In this document: one piece after another, positions 1 to 12,940 of the stretch
How positions within the stretch are numbered: position 1 is the first letter of the stretch
Layout: the number at the start of each line of letters is the position of its first letter
NCBI GenBank assembly: GCA_005408345.1
Contig: SEMN01000327.1
Coordinates: 496,001-560,000 of the forward strand
Direction of reading: 5' to 3'
Origin: Macquaria australasica
Taxonomy: Eukaryota; Chordata; Actinopteri; Centrarchiformes; Percichthyidae
Length of the DNA: 64,000 bases
Translations under genes and position numbers: made by a program
Notes under the pieces: model-generated
Databases searched by the model: none
What the model was told of the DNA's origin: nothing
What the model saw: only the letters and a program-made list of their open reading frames with translations

Positions 1-3000
1 GCTAAACCTCAAACCAGAGGATCACTACAACTTTGACAGGATTATTAGGAATATTAACCCGTTTTTACAGAAGACCTTATTCCACATTGATACTAGGTAG
101 ACTTTTGTGGTGATTTTAAATGAGGTTTTACACCCATGTGGCATGTAAACTTTCATTTTGAGATGATAGTGTGTATGAGTTTGTTGGCATATGAGCTTGT
201 TCATTTGTTCCAGGATCAGTTTCCACTTGGCGCTGTCCTTTCAGCACTACATGCTTTTAGAGAATTCCTTATTGGTCTCTAACATACATATATGCTCCAA
301 AATAACATATTACATTGAAAATAAATGTAAACAATTTGCTAAATGCAGAACTTTGTTTGTCTTTATATTTCTTTGTATCTATATTATGTTTGGTTGTCGC
401 TTTCACAGTCAGTTTCAGCTGAATGCAAAAATGATCCATTCTACTGGATCCTTTCAAAATATATATATGAGATATGTTTTCTTTTTACATATTTCCATGC
501 TCTACACTTTAGCTGTTTAAGAAATCCAACGTATAGTCTGGATTAGGCATCAGCTCCTTAGGGGAGGAACCAATTGATTATAAAGAGACCCAGACTCTAT
601 GGAGGGAGAAAGGGCCCCCTGTTGTTTCAAACCAGCTCCTCTAACTTCCCAAAGTGCAGGGGCCCAGAGGCAGGGCTGTGTGCCTCCAGTAAATGGCTGC
701 AAAGCGACTCTTCTGAAGCAGCAGTGGGGTGGGTGGTGAGGAAGGACTTGTAGGATACATTAAATCAGCCTGATTAGGAGTTTAGGCGAGCGCATGGCTC
801 AGGTCGGGCTGAAAGGCTGCCGGGCAGCCCTTGAGTGATACTATTCACATCCTGGGAGAAAGGTCAGTGTCAGAGGAGTTCACAGGCCCCATCTCCATTC
901 TTATGCTAAAGGATCATGCACATAGGCTCATTCAGTGGCTGCAAAGGCATAAACAGCTTCTACCGACTTTCCCTCCAAAATGTTTGGATTCCTCAACTTG
1001 AGCTCTGAGGTCCTGCCTCTCTGTTTCTCATTCTTGTTGCCTCTCAAGTGGAAACTGGTTTTGATGTGAGATTATTGAACTGAAACTCTTCCTGCAATGA
1101 AGAAATATACGTGGCATTCTTTTTTTTCTAGATTTGCAAAACTGTCCTCTCTAGAGCTAAATGTTTTTTAAATGTTTTATTTCCTTCTGTAAAAAGCTCC
1201 TATAGGAGGTGAACCTGCTGTTGTTTCCCCCTTTTATTATCTGTTGTTCCAGTCACTAAGTTTTTCTAGTAACCAGGTTTTATGAACCTCCTCTAAATAG
1301 ACTTCTTCATGCATTTTCCTGGGGAATAGCAGGAAATGGCCACTTAATTAGCGGCCCTTGACCTTTGGCTCTGGCTCAGGCGGCTCCTGACCTCAGCCTC
1401 TCTCCAGCCTGTTTATTGTCCTCTGAGGGACTGTCCACATCATGACCCCTGACCCCTGCTGACCTAGGGACTCCACCAACAGGTCCCTGACCAGCCGCTC
1501 CGCCTCACAAGACACTCATCAAAAAGCAACATTTAACCCACGTAGCTGATTGAAGCTGTTAATTCAGCAGAAGGATGCCGGGATCCTGAAGTTGTCATGA
1601 TTATTCCTGGAGCTCTCTGACATTTGTTTGCAGAAAGAAACATAAAAACACACATTTGCAGAGCATACAGGGTAAAGTCAACATAACATGAACCCTTTTT
1701 TAATGATGAAAATCACACCATGCAGTGCTACAGTTTTTACAAAATCATTTGAACATTTGGGCTTTCGTTTCATCCAGACTCTACAGAGGCTGATTTCACT
1801 AATTGGTTTCCATTCATCCAGAGAGGGGAACTAATCACCAAGATCAGCCGCTGTAGTGGATGCATTGAAAACATGCTGACTCCTGCATGGACCTCCATGA
1901 GTGAGATCTCCACTGCTACATGAGTAGGATTTTAGATTTAAGCAGTGTTTTTACACGCTGTTCACACTTTAGTGACTTATTTAATTGCATTTTTTTTATT
2001 GCAACTTCCTTCTCACTTTATTAGGCTATTTATTTGTCTCTTTATAGTTACTATTTACTGAATACTGTATTCAGTATCCTGACATTAATTTTGTTTTCTA
2101 GATAATCCATTTAGTATATAGTAGATATAGTATATACTAGATGTAGTATTCTAGTCTAGTTTTTTTAAAGTTACTTATCTCCCATCATGCACCTGTGCTG
2201 CTGTGACACTTCATTTGGGATCAATAAAGATTCTTTTTTTTTTTAAATCTTAATTTCTCTCTCATGAGGAGATTGTGATGTTTTTACACTTTTTTTCATT
2301 TCAAATGCAAAAGTGAAAAAAGAAATGGTCATTGTAAAATTGAAGAAAACATTTCATTACTGATATCAAAATAAAATCACAGTTTTCATATACAGTATAT
2401 ATCAAACTCATTCATTGAGCAGCCATGCACTAATAATGTAATGCAATGCAATAACAGCTGGCAATTTTTAAAAGACCATGAGGTTGTTGCCATTTTATGT
2501 TATAGGTTATTATAACATTGAATAAAATGCTATCTTATATAAGTGATCCCATTAAAATAATATCGTTTCATTGTCTAATATATATAATAAATGAACCATT
2601 TAACACCATCTTAAATAGCAGGTTCACTTGTCACAATATTTTTCTGTCTAACTTCGCTACTTAATAAAACGTTATTCATTTTTAAAGAGAGGAAATGACT
2701 ACATTCTGGACTCAGTCGTAATTTGTTGTTTTTTCTGTCACTTTTAAGCGTTTTGCTTGTTTCCACATCAAGAGACGGAAATAATCCCCTGTTGACCCTG
2801 CAAGTGTCCATCTGTTGTTTGACTCCGGACACAGATCAGTCGGACACTGATTGAGATCCGACTGACACCAGGACGGCCTGTAATCCCCAAACCTGATTAA
2901 TCGTCGAAACTGGAGCCTATTGGGCAGTCGTACATTTGGATTTAAACTACACATCTTTTTATCCATCAAATATAACAAACGCTTTTTATGTCATTAGTTT

Positions 3001-5520
3001 TGGACTTTCGCAAAGTGCAGCAATAAATCTGCACAATGTGGTTGTAAAATGCTAAAATAAAAAAACAGACCCCTTTAGATTTTCCTGATAAATAAAATAT
3101 GAGGGGAATGAACAAGACCTTATATATTTTAATAGCGGGCAGGGTCATTTTGTCCACTGAGTTTTGTGGCTGATGAACTTTTCTTTCCCACCCTGATTCA
3201 ACACACGTCCCTCTGTCTGCTCCTCCTAATTAAAACTTAATGCGGGGTCACTCGAACACTTTCTCACACGATCCTCCTCACCACACGTTACCATGTGAAT
3301 CTAAAAAAAAAGAAGAGAAGAGAAAGAGAGAGAGGTCCCGCAGGCTTCACTCCTAAACACGTTGACTTGTTTTAGGCTTCTTTTTTTCTTAAAAAACAAA
3401 ACTCAAGTCAGCAGCAATGTAATAATCCAGTGTAACAATCTATTGTTTCCCTGCCTATCTGATCACCAAAATAAAGAGAGATGAGATGATAATATTTTGA
3501 TTATTTTTATTTCAAAGAAGTGTCACTGACAGCAGTAAACGTAAAACAATAAACTTCATCAGTAATGCATTTATATTTTAATTAGCCTACTATTTCAATT
3601 TAGAGTACAACGAATTAATAACAATTAATAAAACATGCAGTAGCTTTGAAAATGCAGATAATGCACTGAGTGAGAAGTAAGTAGGGACATTTAAGGCTTT
3701 TTTATTTGCACAATTTTTAAATTAACAGATTTGTGTAAACATTTCTAACCTCATACACTTTATCATTAATACAGTATCTTAAAATAAACATGGCATTTTC
3801 ATGCATAACAGACATATCTTGATTTTTACATTTCAGTCTCACAGAATATCTCTTTACATAACACTCTTCTTGCAGTTGTTTAGGTGACTGATAATCATCC
3901 TGTTGTGCTGAGAGTCTCTGATGGCAACATTTCGCTGGGTTTGCTCCACGATCTCCTCGTGCCAAAGCAGGTTCCTACAGAGTGCAGATCCTCTCACATC
4001 CTGAGGATAAATGATGGAGGGAATCATTAGCATGACAATCAAACTCTTCCACTCTGCATGGACAGTGATAATATTTCCCATTTAGGGCGGAAAGAAAAAA
4101 AGAAAGAAGGTTGTGAAGATTTTTTTCACTACAATACTCTCTAGGATTAGACGGTGTTGACAGTATTGCATAAAAGTAAAATAAGTTTTGTCACAGTACA
4201 TAAAACATTCATGATAATAATTAAAAGCTATATTTGTAAAGCATTTTTCAAAGCTTGCAAAGTGCTGAGAAGTCAATGAAACATTTGCAATAAAATAGAT
4301 TAAAACAAGAAAACAAAGGGCCACACGGTAAAACGACACATAAAAAAAGGGGTAAATAAACTTCCCACATAAAAGTACTGTCATATAAAAGTGAGTCTAT
4401 GGAGATATGTTTGAAGACCAAGTATCTAAAAGGCAATAATGATTCTGCAAACCTAAGCTCTTTGGTTATTTCAAAATGCTGATGAGTATATTTTGACAAT
4501 ACTGAATTTGTTGTTGTGCATGATTTTTAGTTTCATACATCAGAAATTGCAGGCAGTGTTTCAGAAAAACAAACTTCCTTTTCATGCCCTGTTAAAAACA
4601 CAGGCCCTTGTGCTCTGCATGTTGTTCTTCTCTCCCATTTTCAGGCTGTATGCATGGAGGAATCTTAAGGCTTTTATCCCCACAGGGATCCAGCCCGAAC
4701 TCTTTCTCTGTCAATTTTCACCCACTCCCCAATTCAGACAGGGCCTTTCTCCCACCAAACCCAGAATGAAGGATTTGTCCTCGTTCTCTTTGTCCACCTC
4801 TGACATCTTTTTTTGACTGCTCCCTCTCTGCAGACAGCATGCAGCGTATGCAAATACACGCTCTTTTATTCCTGAGACCCCTCCCCTGAATGAATGCAAC
4901 CTTAAATGAGGACACACTTGCACACATTTACAGAGGGGGCATGGAAACATGCACGTATTACAGTCAGTGGATTTGCATGCCCTCTCTGACACGCAGTCAC
5001 TCAAACATCGAGCACCGACAATTTAAAAATGAGCAGACAGAAATATTAGCTGATGTCACCGATTATTTCGTCTATATGTCTGTACATATAGACAGATGAA
5101 TAACAGAAAAGATAACACAAGAACGGAGGTGTGGGCCACAGAGGATGGCACATTCATTTACGTTTTATTTTTTAAAACAGGTTACAATGAAATACGTGCA
5201 ATTTGTTCCTAAAGAAAGATGCTCTACGGATGTTTGGTACAAACTTAAATCGCATACCTATTATCTTATAAAATCAGCTATAGTGTAGAAGCTCATGTGA
5301 AGCAGAATTTAACCAAAAAGTCAAAGATCTTTATGTGCACAGATACACTTTTTAGTAAAATGTCCTTCATCTCTGCTGACTTTTGGTTGAAAAGACTTGA
5401 GTTATGTTTTAGTTGGGAAGCCTCTTTTTGTGGCCAATTGTATTTGTAGAACTTGGGGAAGGAGACAAAGCCCTTTGTTTGCGATGTAAGAAGTTATTTC
5501 ACCACAGTAATGGTATAGTC
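1..5520. other. Gene-free stretch, distal part of the mir-9 locus
   Basis: I see no exon with conserved coding sequence, no RNA gene and no full transposon here. Open frames are short and have no recognisable motifs. The stretch is AT-rich with several GC-richer, low-repeat islands (about 560-1,000 and 1,300-1,600) that look like candidate conserved non-coding elements. That is only an impression, since conservation cannot be judged from one sequence. Confidence 0.5.
1443..1465 (-). promoter_or_regulatory. Cluster of nuclear-receptor half-sites (DR1 plus DR4)
   Basis: Three direct half-sites lie in a row: TGACCC (1443-1448), one base, TGACCC (1450-1455), four bases, TGACCT (1460-1465). The first pair is a DR1 and the second a DR4 arrangement of the AGGTCA-type half-site, read on the minus strand. 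Further TGACCT matches lie just upstream near 1360 (in a CTTGACCTTTGG context) and 1387. Binding is inferred from motif knowledge only; RXR or COUP-TF type receptors use such spacings. Confidence 0.35.
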
Positions 5521-5525
5521 CACAA

Positions 5526-5557
5526 CGCGCGCGCGCACACACACACACACACACACA
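5526..5557. repeat. (GC)n(AC)n microsatellite
   Basis: A GC dinucleotide run passes directly into an AC dinucleotide run. Alternating purine-pyrimidine tracts of this kind can adopt Z-DNA. Confidence 0.9.
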
Positions 5558-5772
5558 TTTAGGGGGCGTTCAGATGTGTAGGATGAGGCTGAAAAATGAG
5601 ACAGAAGCGGTCCAACACAATGCACTGAGGAAGAGGTGCAGACTGGTAATGTGTAACTCTAAAGGCTGGATGAATTATAACGGTGTCTGATGAACATAAA
5701 GCGTTCTCTCGCAGCTAACATTCCCAAGCTGGCCCATGCCATCTGTGAGTATATGTGAACGGGTTAGAGTTA

Positions 5773-5774
<2 letters not shown>

Positions 5775-5827
<53 letters not shown>
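5775..5827. repeat. (GT)n microsatellite
   Basis: An uninterrupted GT run of about 26 units follows a GTTAGAGTTAGTGC lead. It produces spurious poly-Cys/Val open frames, which are not genes. Confidence 0.95.
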
Positions 5828-5828
<1 letters not shown>

Positions 5829-5948
5829 TGGGGGGTTGACGTCTGCTGGACAGCTCTGACAGTTCGGCCTTTTCAGTCGTACATTACTGAGCCGGCCGGG
5901 CTCTTTCCCATAGCAACCCTAACAGAGGTCAAAGGCTATGTACCCCCC

Positions 5949-5983
5949 ATCCACCCACCCACCACCACCACCACCACCACCAC
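5949..5983. repeat. (CCA)n trinucleotide tract
   Basis: Tandem CCA/CACC units, C-rich on the plus strand. They give artefactual poly-Thr and poly-Trp frames on the two strands. Confidence 0.85.
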
Positions 5984-7466
5984 CTCCTCTTGTACTCCAG
6001 GGTGGCCACAGACTCTCTTAACTCCCAGACTGGCCTGCAGACAGAGCGGCTGCACCCACGAACTTGAACTTGACTTGATTTCTGACATACTGATGGATCC
6101 ATACATCCATCTGACCCAGGAATAGTGACATACACAGCAAGAATATACTATGGACTTTTTACTTTTTTTTCCACAAACATTTCCTCTTTTTCACCCTTTT
6201 CCCTGCTATCAAATTCACGTACTGTACCAGCAGAATAAAAAACATGTAAAAATGAGGTCACACCAAGGATTCCCCGTAATTCTCCTCACCCTAGAACCTC
6301 ATCTCCTCCTGATATGATTACAAAGGGCCACTGTATTAAAGGCTCAGTCACCTAATTCTCCTCTACTTTCATTGGAGCATACAGGACCCCTACTCAGGGA
6401 CGCCACAGCCAACAGATGTAATCTGAAAAGCCTACGATGTAGAAACTTCTCTCCATCTTCCTCTAAGATACTTAATGTCAGGCTTTGTGCTAGATTAGTC
6501 TCGGCCAAAGTTGCATTAAAAAACCCAGATGAGCCTCGCTTGACCCACATTGGACCTCATCCAAGACTATGGGCGGCCCGTGAGCTGGGCTTTATATATC
6601 ACAGTAGAGCCGTTAAAACATTAATAGTGTCCACACATAGTGAGGAGAATCCGAAGAGGTAACCCAGGAGCTATATGGTATTAACATTTTATCGCTACTA
6701 TGGCTACGCTGCCTCACCCACACAGAATTGGAAGTGAGCGCCGGCTACTGTCACTTCATCATGTCACACATTATAATTTTCCCACATAGCAAAAGCTATA
6801 CACACAGTTAATAATGAACAACAGAGGAAAGAGAGGAGAAAGAAAGGGAAGGTAATCATCTATGTTCTGTCATTTTCTGGAGGGGAAATCATTTTTCAGT
6901 TTTTAAGGTAATGTAGAAGAAGAAGAATGAATATTCAAGCCGCTGTATCTACAGTGTGCAGAGGAAGATTTAGGGACATTCAGATCCTAAATCCTCCTGA
7001 CACGGTGTCAGAGCCGCTGACCTCACTCCGCTTTCAAACAATCTTGATTGAAAACTCCCTTTGTTTCAGAGCAGATTAAAACCAGACCCATAAGCAGTTT
7101 CACCAAAGTGTTTATAAGACATCACGTAATATTAAAATCAAGATGAGTTCACCTTAATAGCGTTTTTTTTGTTGCTGTTGCTGTGTTCACTCCCTACCTC
7201 TCATTTCACGTTATTTCAACCTGCATATTGCAATTAGTCAGAATTAGAGACAGTAATCATTAGACGAATAAATAGTCTCTGTGCGTGTCGCTCATCTTTA
7301 CATCCTCCAAATACTAGAACAAGTGTTTCTCGCAGGAACAGTAAGGATGAATACATTTTCCTGACAAATTTGCTTCAGTCATCGCCTCTCTTTGACCACG
7401 CTGCGTCTGTCGACTGCCGCAGCTATCACATACAGTTGCAGACCAGCCTCCCCTTCTTATTCTTTT

Positions 7467-7469
<3 letters not shown>

Positions 7470-7509
<40 letters not shown>
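7470..7509. repeat. (CA)n microsatellite
   Basis: An uninterrupted CA run of about 20 units. Confidence 0.95.
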
Positions 7510-7511
<2 letters not shown>

Positions 7512-8765
7512 CTGCCCTACATGCCCAGCTCCTCGCGGCTGCAAATTGCTTTAGCATGGCACAGCACAAGCTAACTTCATCAGCAAATGCAGAGGTAACG
7601 CTGGTGGCTCAAACATGGCTGCCCCATGTGCTACACCTGCCTCTGTTGCCACCACTATCTTTAACCCTTTCTTGATAAGCCAATCTTTAGTTTTACTTTT
7701 CGAAAGCAACAATTTTATCCCCCCCCCCGCCCCTGATATGCAACAGAGACGTAGCAAGTTACAGTATCTCCAAGATTAATTTCTCGCCTTCACCTTGCTT
7801 TCTCTCTTCTGTCAAACCTGCCCGAAGCAATGCACTGTATATCACAGATGAGCAGCACAAATGCAATTATAAAGACAGCTCTGAGTCTTTTATATGAATA
7901 AAGAGAGGGAATAATCTTTTGACACGTGGGCTGCACATGCCTTACATATCTTGTGGAGGCACGCGTACAGTATGAGGCTCATTAATAATCCGCGGGTTAC
8001 ATCATTCTGCTTGTTAGGCACACCCATCGCCTTAGCTGAGTCATACTCAGAGATACGCCGTGCCACCAACTGTCTTGTGAGATTTTCATGATGTCTGTCT
8101 CTTTTTACCACCTGAGAGCGATACAAATATGTAGATTCTGTTTACATGGGGGACAAATCATATCCAGCTGGTAAACCGAGCAAAAATAAAGGAGTGCATG
8201 GCTGACAGGCACGCTGCATAAAATAAAATCAGATTCTCAATGTTAAAAAACGTGAAAATGCATCTTTGTGGTGTTCAAATATCATTGCATTACACCTTTA
8301 ATACACTCTAATTGCACACTGTGATCTACTGTGTGACAGGGTGTAGGCCTGAGCGTATGCTTCTATATGCGTATCATGTATGAATGCATCTCTAATGCCA
8401 GTGAAATCCTTTTCATTTAGCAGAAAAAACAGCATCTCCATGCCTTTCAGACATGCAGAGGAGGCTGAATAGGCTAATGAACAGTCAGGTGGCACTCCAG
8501 GGCCTGGACTAACACCCCCCATCACACACATATCAAACACACATACACTTGCACACACATTAAAACTCAGCGGATCGCCCGACCCCGGTGATCCGCACGA
8601 CAGTCTAATGTCTCAGGCATCTGCTCATGTCTAGTCTGGAGGGTCTTTCCCACCCTGCCCCCAGTCCAGGCCCGCTGCAGCACCAGCTCCCACAATGGTG
8701 GGAAAGCAGGCCTTTACAGAGGGCAGGGAGGGGGGGGGGACAGGACTAAACAGCTATTGAGGGGG

Positions 8766-8790
8766 GAGAGAGAGAGAGAGAGAGAGAGAG
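8766..8790. repeat. (GA)n microsatellite
   Basis: A GA run preceded by a G-rich segment (AGGGAGGGGGGGG near 8,727-8,740, then GGGGGG at 8,761). The whole is purine-only on the plus strand. Confidence 0.9.
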
Positions 8791-8947
8791 CGGGGCTGAA
8801 TGATAATGTGAAAACGCACGGCACTGTTCATTAACACACAAGCACTGCAGCTGCACATGTTGGCCCTGGACACACACGCTCACGTGTCTCTCTCCTCTGT
8901 TTCAGGGCTACAGAGCAGCTCTACGCCATGATAAGGAGCGTTCGCAG

Positions 8948-8949
<2 letters not shown>

Positions 8950-9007
<58 letters not shown>
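8950..9007. repeat. Compound (TC)n(TG)n microsatellite
   Basis: A TC run of about 15 units switches without a break into a TG run of about 14 units. Confidence 0.95.
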
Positions 9008-9011
<4 letters not shown>

Positions 9012-9713
9012 TACAGAGATGGTAAAGATCTGGAGCTTTGATATTAGGCGGTCGCTATTTGCCCCTGTCAGATTTTGGAAGAATGTGACATTTTTACATC
9101 AGTGATGTCTGACATTTTTAGTCTGTGTGTGTCAAATGAAGTCCTTAACCATGTGTGCAGCATTATAGTAGCAATGTAATTGTAACTGTAATCAATATAA
9201 TATAATATAATGTTTGAGATCCAACATGTAACCAGTTTTTGAAGTGTTTCAAAAATGCCGTTTGAAGCACTTCGAATGTTCTGATGAACATCATTTTATA
9301 AATGTTTTCAAACGCAAAAGCTGCTAATATTCAGTGCTGATATTATTACACATATAAAATATCTTTGTTCATATATAGTAATTAAATTGTAATTGTTATG
9401 GGTCTACTTTTAAAAACAATAATGTGATTCCCCAAATCGGAAATGATCTGAGTATCCCCTATCCTCCCGTCCTCAACAAAATTCACCTGAGGGGTTCAGC
9501 ACATTATGATAAGATACTGTACTAAATATCATAATGTGAATTTCACAACAAAAGCAGTTTTGCATGAATTAATCTGCGCGGTTTGTCGGGTGGAAAGACG
9601 GCGTACTTCACTGCCTGGTGTGCATCAGGGAGTAAAGAAGCACCATGACAAGAGAGGATGGCAGGTTTCCTTCAACCAGTGCCAGCTCATTAATTTTGTT
9701 TGCAGCCCCCCCT

Positions 9714-9779
9714 CATCATCAACCACCACCAACCACCACCACCACCCTTCCTCACCCACCACCCCCCTCACATCACCCC
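9714..9779. repeat. Degenerate (CAC)n C-rich tract
   Basis: Repeated CATCA, ACCACC and CCACC units with no G on the plus strand. This is simple sequence, not coding. Confidence 0.8.
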
Positions 9780-11390
9780 TTAACTGCTAATTAGCAGGAG
9801 CAGAAGATAGAGGAGAAAAGGGAGAGGCCATGTGTGACTGGGGAGGAAATGGGAAACTCTTCTTCTTTCCCTCGTCCTTCCTCCTGCCCCCATCCCCCAT
9901 CACACTCACAATCTCACACACACTCCCCCACCTCCTGCCCACCACCATCTCCACTGGTACCCAACAGAAAACCATGATGCAGCTCACCTCGTATGCCAGC
10001 CCAGCCATTTTAGGTGTCGCGGCAACATCTCCCAAGATGGCTCCTGTGAGCGCGCCCATACTCCAAGGAGTCTTTGTCCGCCTCCTGGCACGGGCAAAGT
10101 GTCCCCCGTTGGCAGCACAGATGGCATTAGAGGCTCTTGGGTAAAAAGGGTGAGGAGTGGGGGGAGGGGGGAGGAGGAGGTGGCAATTCCGGACCAACCG
10201 TCCCCCCCCCCCTCTCCTCGTTTTCTTTTAATGATGGTTCTACCCTCTTTTCAGGAATCCCCGATCATTCAACGTTGTTAATCAGAGGCCTGTAACAAGA
10301 GCAGATGGAAGAGAGAAAACAGGGGAATAAAACATGAAAAGCACATTTTGCACTCTTAGTTATCAGTGTAGCTAAACACAGCCTTTTGATTATAGGTTCT
10401 TAATTAAACAATTGATTCACTTTTTCAGCACTTTACATGTTAGCTGAGTTATAAGCTATCAAAACTTTGAAATCTCTGGCCAGCTTTTCTCATTCAAAGA
10501 GCAATTTCCTGTTTTTTGTTTTGAGTGTGCATTTTTGCTACAAAAAGGATCATTTGCATTATACATGTACACAGGTTGAAACAAGGATGCATTGGACCAT
10601 CCCATAAAAAAAGCCTCAAGTGTTTTTATTCCCATTCATTAAGGAGGCACGCCAAGTTGATAGGCTACCTCTAACAGGCAAAGCTCAGGAGAAGACTTAG
10701 ACCACGGCCTTTTCACATCACCAATATCTCGCTGTGAAACGAAGCAATTAGCCCAGTTTGACAGTGAGCTCTACTGCAATAGGTAGTTAACGGAGTGAAT
10801 GAAAACTCATCTCACTTTGGTGCTCTTTAGGCTTTAGTGGCATTCTCGGGGCTGAGCGTATGCGCCGCACAGCGCTGAAGTACCAAGTTAAAAAGTTCAG
10901 CTCCTGTCTACAGGATGGCCCTGGCCTTCTCATTAAGGCAAGACACAATGTTTCCGAAAAGGCTCCAAGATTCACTACAGCTTTAAATACAGACGCCAAG
11001 TGTTTTTTTTAACCCTGGGTGTGTAGGGCGCTACACCACTCAACTGCATTATTAGCAGTCCTGGAGACATTAGTGCCTGGACAAAGCAGTGGCCTCCCTT
11101 TTCTTTCTTCTATAAACAACGTCTCACAGGTGAAATCTAAAATGCATCTTTTTTAAATAAATGGGAAATACTCTTCCAAAAGACAAAAGTAAATGAAACA
11201 GTGTGCTGTGAAATGCAAAAGATAAATCAAGAGGAAAGCAAAATATGAGCACTAACTAGGGATGGCAGGGCAACACACCAGTGTGTCCCAAAGCAGGTAC
11301 CCCCAGGGATCCCTGAGAGAAATCCCGGAGGACCTCGACAAAATAAGGAAAGCAGGAGGGATCAGATTAAACGCTTTAAGGTGTGACAGG

Positions 11391-11612
11391 CCTTTTTCCA
11401 CAGAACACACTTTGACATGTCACAGTAGGAAAAGCACAGGTGTAAATAATACAATTAATGATGGCTGAATTCCATTTAGCTGCTTCAGTTTCAGGGTGCT
11501 GGTATTGGTATCGTTAATGGGACCCTTATAGAACAGAGCCATCGTTAATGTTATTAGTAACACCTGCGCCTTTCCTACTATGAAACGTCTGCTCTGAAAA
11601 AGGCCCATTGTG
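11391..11612. mobile_element. MITE-like inverted-repeat element
   Basis: The left arm (about 11,391-11,475) and the reverse complement of the right arm (about 11,520-11,612) align over some 85 bp with mismatches and small indels. Shared blocks include GGCCTTTTTC, TAGTAGGAAA-type, CAGGTGT and TTAACGATGGCT-type segments. A 45-bp centre separates the arms and no transposase is present. The structure fits a short non-autonomous DNA transposon or a folded repeat. The family is not recognised. Confidence 0.45.
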
Positions 11613-12400
11613 ACCCAGTATTACCTCCCTGCCTACATTATTTGATTTTATTCGCACAATAAAAACAAAATTCTTCTCAGATGATGTTACTAAATCTAAG
11701 GTCTCATGCATATCCATGTGGGAGCTTGCTTTAGTCTTCACCACTGGGCGACCTGTTTAACATTCAGCACCATGTTGCAGAGGACCTGAATGGACAGCAA
11801 CCACCAAATAAACAGGGCCATTCATTGACTGCAGGCCCTTAGTCAATTCGCACAGCTCTTATACTGAATCCTCAAAATAAACTAAAGTGAGATTTAAAAA
11901 ATATATATATATATAGATAGATTTCTGGGACTAATCAAACTCTGCAGCATAGTGATCAATGAGAAGCTGTGGGAACTGTGTGCTTTGTCTTTCCTCCATG
12001 AGATGAAAAAAATCAACACATATTGTGTGAAAGGTAAATTTGGTTTCCCTTATCATCACATGACTGATATCAGGGTGATATATACAATTAACAGATAAAC
12101 ATTTTTCTGCAAAGAAAAGGCTCTGCAAACTATTAAAATGCCTATAAATCTGCCATATGCTAAAAGTTTGCACTTATTATAAAAGGAATAAAACTCAATT
12201 ATTATGCTGCATAAAAATTTAAAAAATCACTATTTTTACACCACGTTAGTACACCTACGTTTTCGTCACCAGCGTGTGACACAAGCCATTTGGGATTATT
12301 TGTATGCTAATAACAAACTATTTTCTTACCCATTAGAAGTCAAAATCCGCCTTGGTGAGTTCAAAGAAGTCCCTTCTCTTTCGGGGATGAACACAACGTT

Positions 12401-12489
12401 ACGGAAGTCATTTCTACTTTCGGTTATCTAGCTTTATGACAGGTATTTAACACTCATACAGCTAGATAACCAAAGACAGAAACAGAGCC
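12401..12489 (-). ncRNA. mir9: mir-9 microRNA precursor
   Basis: On the minus strand this segment folds into a hairpin. Its 5' arm (12,476-12,454) matches the mature miR-9-5p sequence I know over all 23 nt, with seed UCUUUGG. Its 3' arm (12,437-12,416) matches miR-9-3p over its 22 nt, including AUAAAGCUAGAUAACC. The arms pair through GGTTATCTAGCT and AGCTAGATAACC and are joined by a loop of about 16 nt. The flank after the 3' arm (AGAAATGA) also resembles vertebrate mir-9 precursors. miR-9 is a deeply conserved regulator of neural progenitors that acts in RISC against targets such as her/hes and NR2E1 mRNAs. The neighbourhood with polg and fanci points to the mir-9-3 paralogue of tetrapods; the paralogue assignment is inference, while the family call is firm. 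Confidence 0.95.
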
Positions 12490-12915
12490 CCTCTCTCACT
12501 CTCTGGTGCTGCAGCCCGACACGATGCTGGCGTCATCTAGGAGGAGGCGAGGACGCATTAGTAGGCCTGTAATATTTTAAAAAAGACATACCCAGCTCAT
12601 TTATTTAATTACAGCTAAACAACTGAGGCCAACTGAGGATAACAGCAGCCTATAGCGCAATAAGAGATTTGAACACGTATTTTGTGGGTTAAAGAAGCTA
12701 CAAACTAAAGCATTCAGACGTCAAATGTCCCTGTCGTGATATATAAGGTGTCTGGTTGAAGGCCTAATCGACGCTGAGATTACAGTGACCTAACTATACT
12801 TGTGTAAATTTCATTTTATATTGTAGCTAGATTTGAAAAGCCTCCTTGAAAAATATTATATGATTACTGGAGATTTTTTCATAACATAAAAACATTTTGT
12901 ATTTATACGTAAATA

Positions 12916-12940
12916 TGTGTGTGTGTGTGTGGGGGGGGGG
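12916..12940. repeat. (TG)n plus G10 tract
   Basis: A short TG run ends in a run of ten or eleven G. Confidence 0.85.

Larger units (their letters stand above)
5828..12400. other. Gene-free stretch with microsatellites, upstream of mir-9 in window order
   Basis: No coding exon is recognisable. The stretch holds the microsatellites and the MITE-like inverted repeat listed separately. Some long low-repeat segments (about 6,400-6,700, 7,950-8,100 and 10,600-11,000) could be conserved regulatory elements of the mir-9 locus, but nothing in the sequence proves it. The host transcript of miR-9 would run across this stretch on the minus strand; I cannot place its downstream exons. Confidence 0.4.

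Noticed and set aside
5736..6135. Open frames rich in Cys/Val, Thr or Trp
   Set aside because: They are produced by GT and CCA microsatellites on either strand and have no gene signals.
7314..7675. Overlapping open frames with poly-His/Thr or poly-Cys/Val
   Set aside because: They are translations of the CA microsatellite at 7,470-7,509.
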